NCBI GenBank assembly: GCA_031278965.1
Contig: JAITJJ010000129.1
Location: 1-5,942 of the forward strand
Origin: Deferribacteraceae bacterium
GTDB lineage: Bacteria; Chrysiogenota; Deferribacteres; Deferribacterales; JAISNW01
Direction of reading: 5' to 3'
DNA length: 5,942 nucleotides
In this document: piece after piece, positions 5,891-5,942 of the stretch
Numbering within the stretch: position 1 is the first letter of the stretch
How the letters are laid out: every line of letters begins with the position of its first letter
Made by a program: the position numbers and the translations under genes
The notes under the pieces: generated by a model
Databases searched by the model: none
What the model saw: the letters and a program-made list of their open reading frames with translations, nothing else
Told to the model about the DNA's origin: nothing

Positions 5891-5896
5891 AGGAGG
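5891..5896 (+). promoter_or_regulatory. Strong Shine-Dalgarno AGGAGG followed by a T7 spacer
   Basis: AGGAGG is a perfect anti-SD match, eight bases before the ATG at 5905. The spacer is an A followed by seven T (5898-5904). The T run could itself slip and change the spacing. This site decides the start of the last gene. Confidence 0.85.
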
Positions 5897-5904
5897 ATTT
5901 TTTT

Positions 5905-5942
5905 ATGCGTGAGAGAAAACCATTTCTTTCTTTCTTTCTTTC
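5905..5942 (+). CDS. 5' end of an unidentified, probably phase-variable gene (cut by the window edge)
   Basis: Only twelve codons are present: MRERKP, then FLSFFL encoded by the tetranucleotide repeat. The strong Shine-Dalgarno, upstream promoter and AT-rich leader support a real start. The visible N-terminus is basic (R2, R4, K5) and then hydrophobic, like the beginning of a signal peptide or membrane anchor. The function cannot be read from this. By analogy with other genes with tetranucleotide repeats after the start codon, surface-modifying enzymes, outer-membrane proteins and DNA methyltransferases are the usual products; that is inference only. The alternative is a non-coding or short leader ORF. 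Confidence 0.6.
   Translation, partial: MRERKPFLSFFL
5923..5942 (+). repeat. (TTTC)5 tetranucleotide tandem repeat, running off the window
   Basis: Five perfect TTTC units end exactly at the last base, so the true copy number is unknown and may be much higher. The array starts with the seventh codon of the last gene. Each gain or loss of one unit shifts the downstream frame by one base in three. TTTC units contain no stop codon in any forward frame. Confidence 0.95.

Larger units (their letters stand above)
5433..5904 (+). other. Intergenic region rich in hairpins, then an AT-rich promoter segment
   Basis: No recognisable protein family in any frame. The region splits in two. Positions 5433-5785 have ordinary composition and several perfect short inverted repeats, including a ten-base palindrome TTGCGCGCAA at 5775-5784. 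From about 5786 to 5890 the sequence is almost all A and T and carries a promoter. A 68-codon open frame on the minus strand (5495-5701) has no ribosome binding site or known motif, and I do not call it. Confidence 0.6.

Overview
The window reads as chromosome of a mid-GC Gram-negative (diderm) bacterium. The evidence is a cell-envelope gene set (an EnvC-like amidase activator, a C-terminal processing protease with a PDZ domain, and a YibQ-type divergent polysaccharide deacetylase) and a sigma-54 type promoter further on. I cannot name the lineage. The envC-ctpA-yibQ order is known from several proteobacterial and deep-branching diderm groups, so Desulfobacterota-, Nitrospirota- or Deferribacterota-like hosts are all possible.

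Positions 22-5103 form one tightly packed operon on the + strand: envC-like, ctpA, yibQ-like, an Elp3-like radical SAM gene without an acetyltransferase domain, and rsmD. The junctions are a 12-nt gap, an 11-nt overlap, direct abutment with a GTG start, and a 4-nt ATGA overlap. Translational coupling is therefore likely. The first three products are exported or membrane-anchored envelope proteins. EnvC activates peptidoglycan amidases at division, Ctp trims periplasmic proteins, and YibQ is a NodB-fold protein. The last two act in the cytoplasm: a radical SAM enzyme of unknown substrate, and the methyltransferase for 16S rRNA G966.

Positions 5104-5904 hold no recognised gene family. The stretch contains a palindrome, a very good sigma-54 promoter (GG-N10-GC) with a strong Shine-Dalgarno and a 50-codon basic ORF of unknown function. 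A run of hairpins follows, two of which compete for the same bases, together with a second weak small ORF. A strikingly AT-rich promoter segment comes last.

The right edge is the most interesting part. A new gene starts at 5905 behind a near-perfect Shine-Dalgarno (AGGAGG). Six codons later it runs into a (TTTC)5 tetranucleotide repeat that is still continuing when the window ends. A tandem tetranucleotide array at the 5' end of an ORF is the classical arrangement of phase-variable (contingency) genes. Here the repeat also encodes a hydrophobic FLSF-type segment after a basic start, so it may itself be the signal or anchor sequence.
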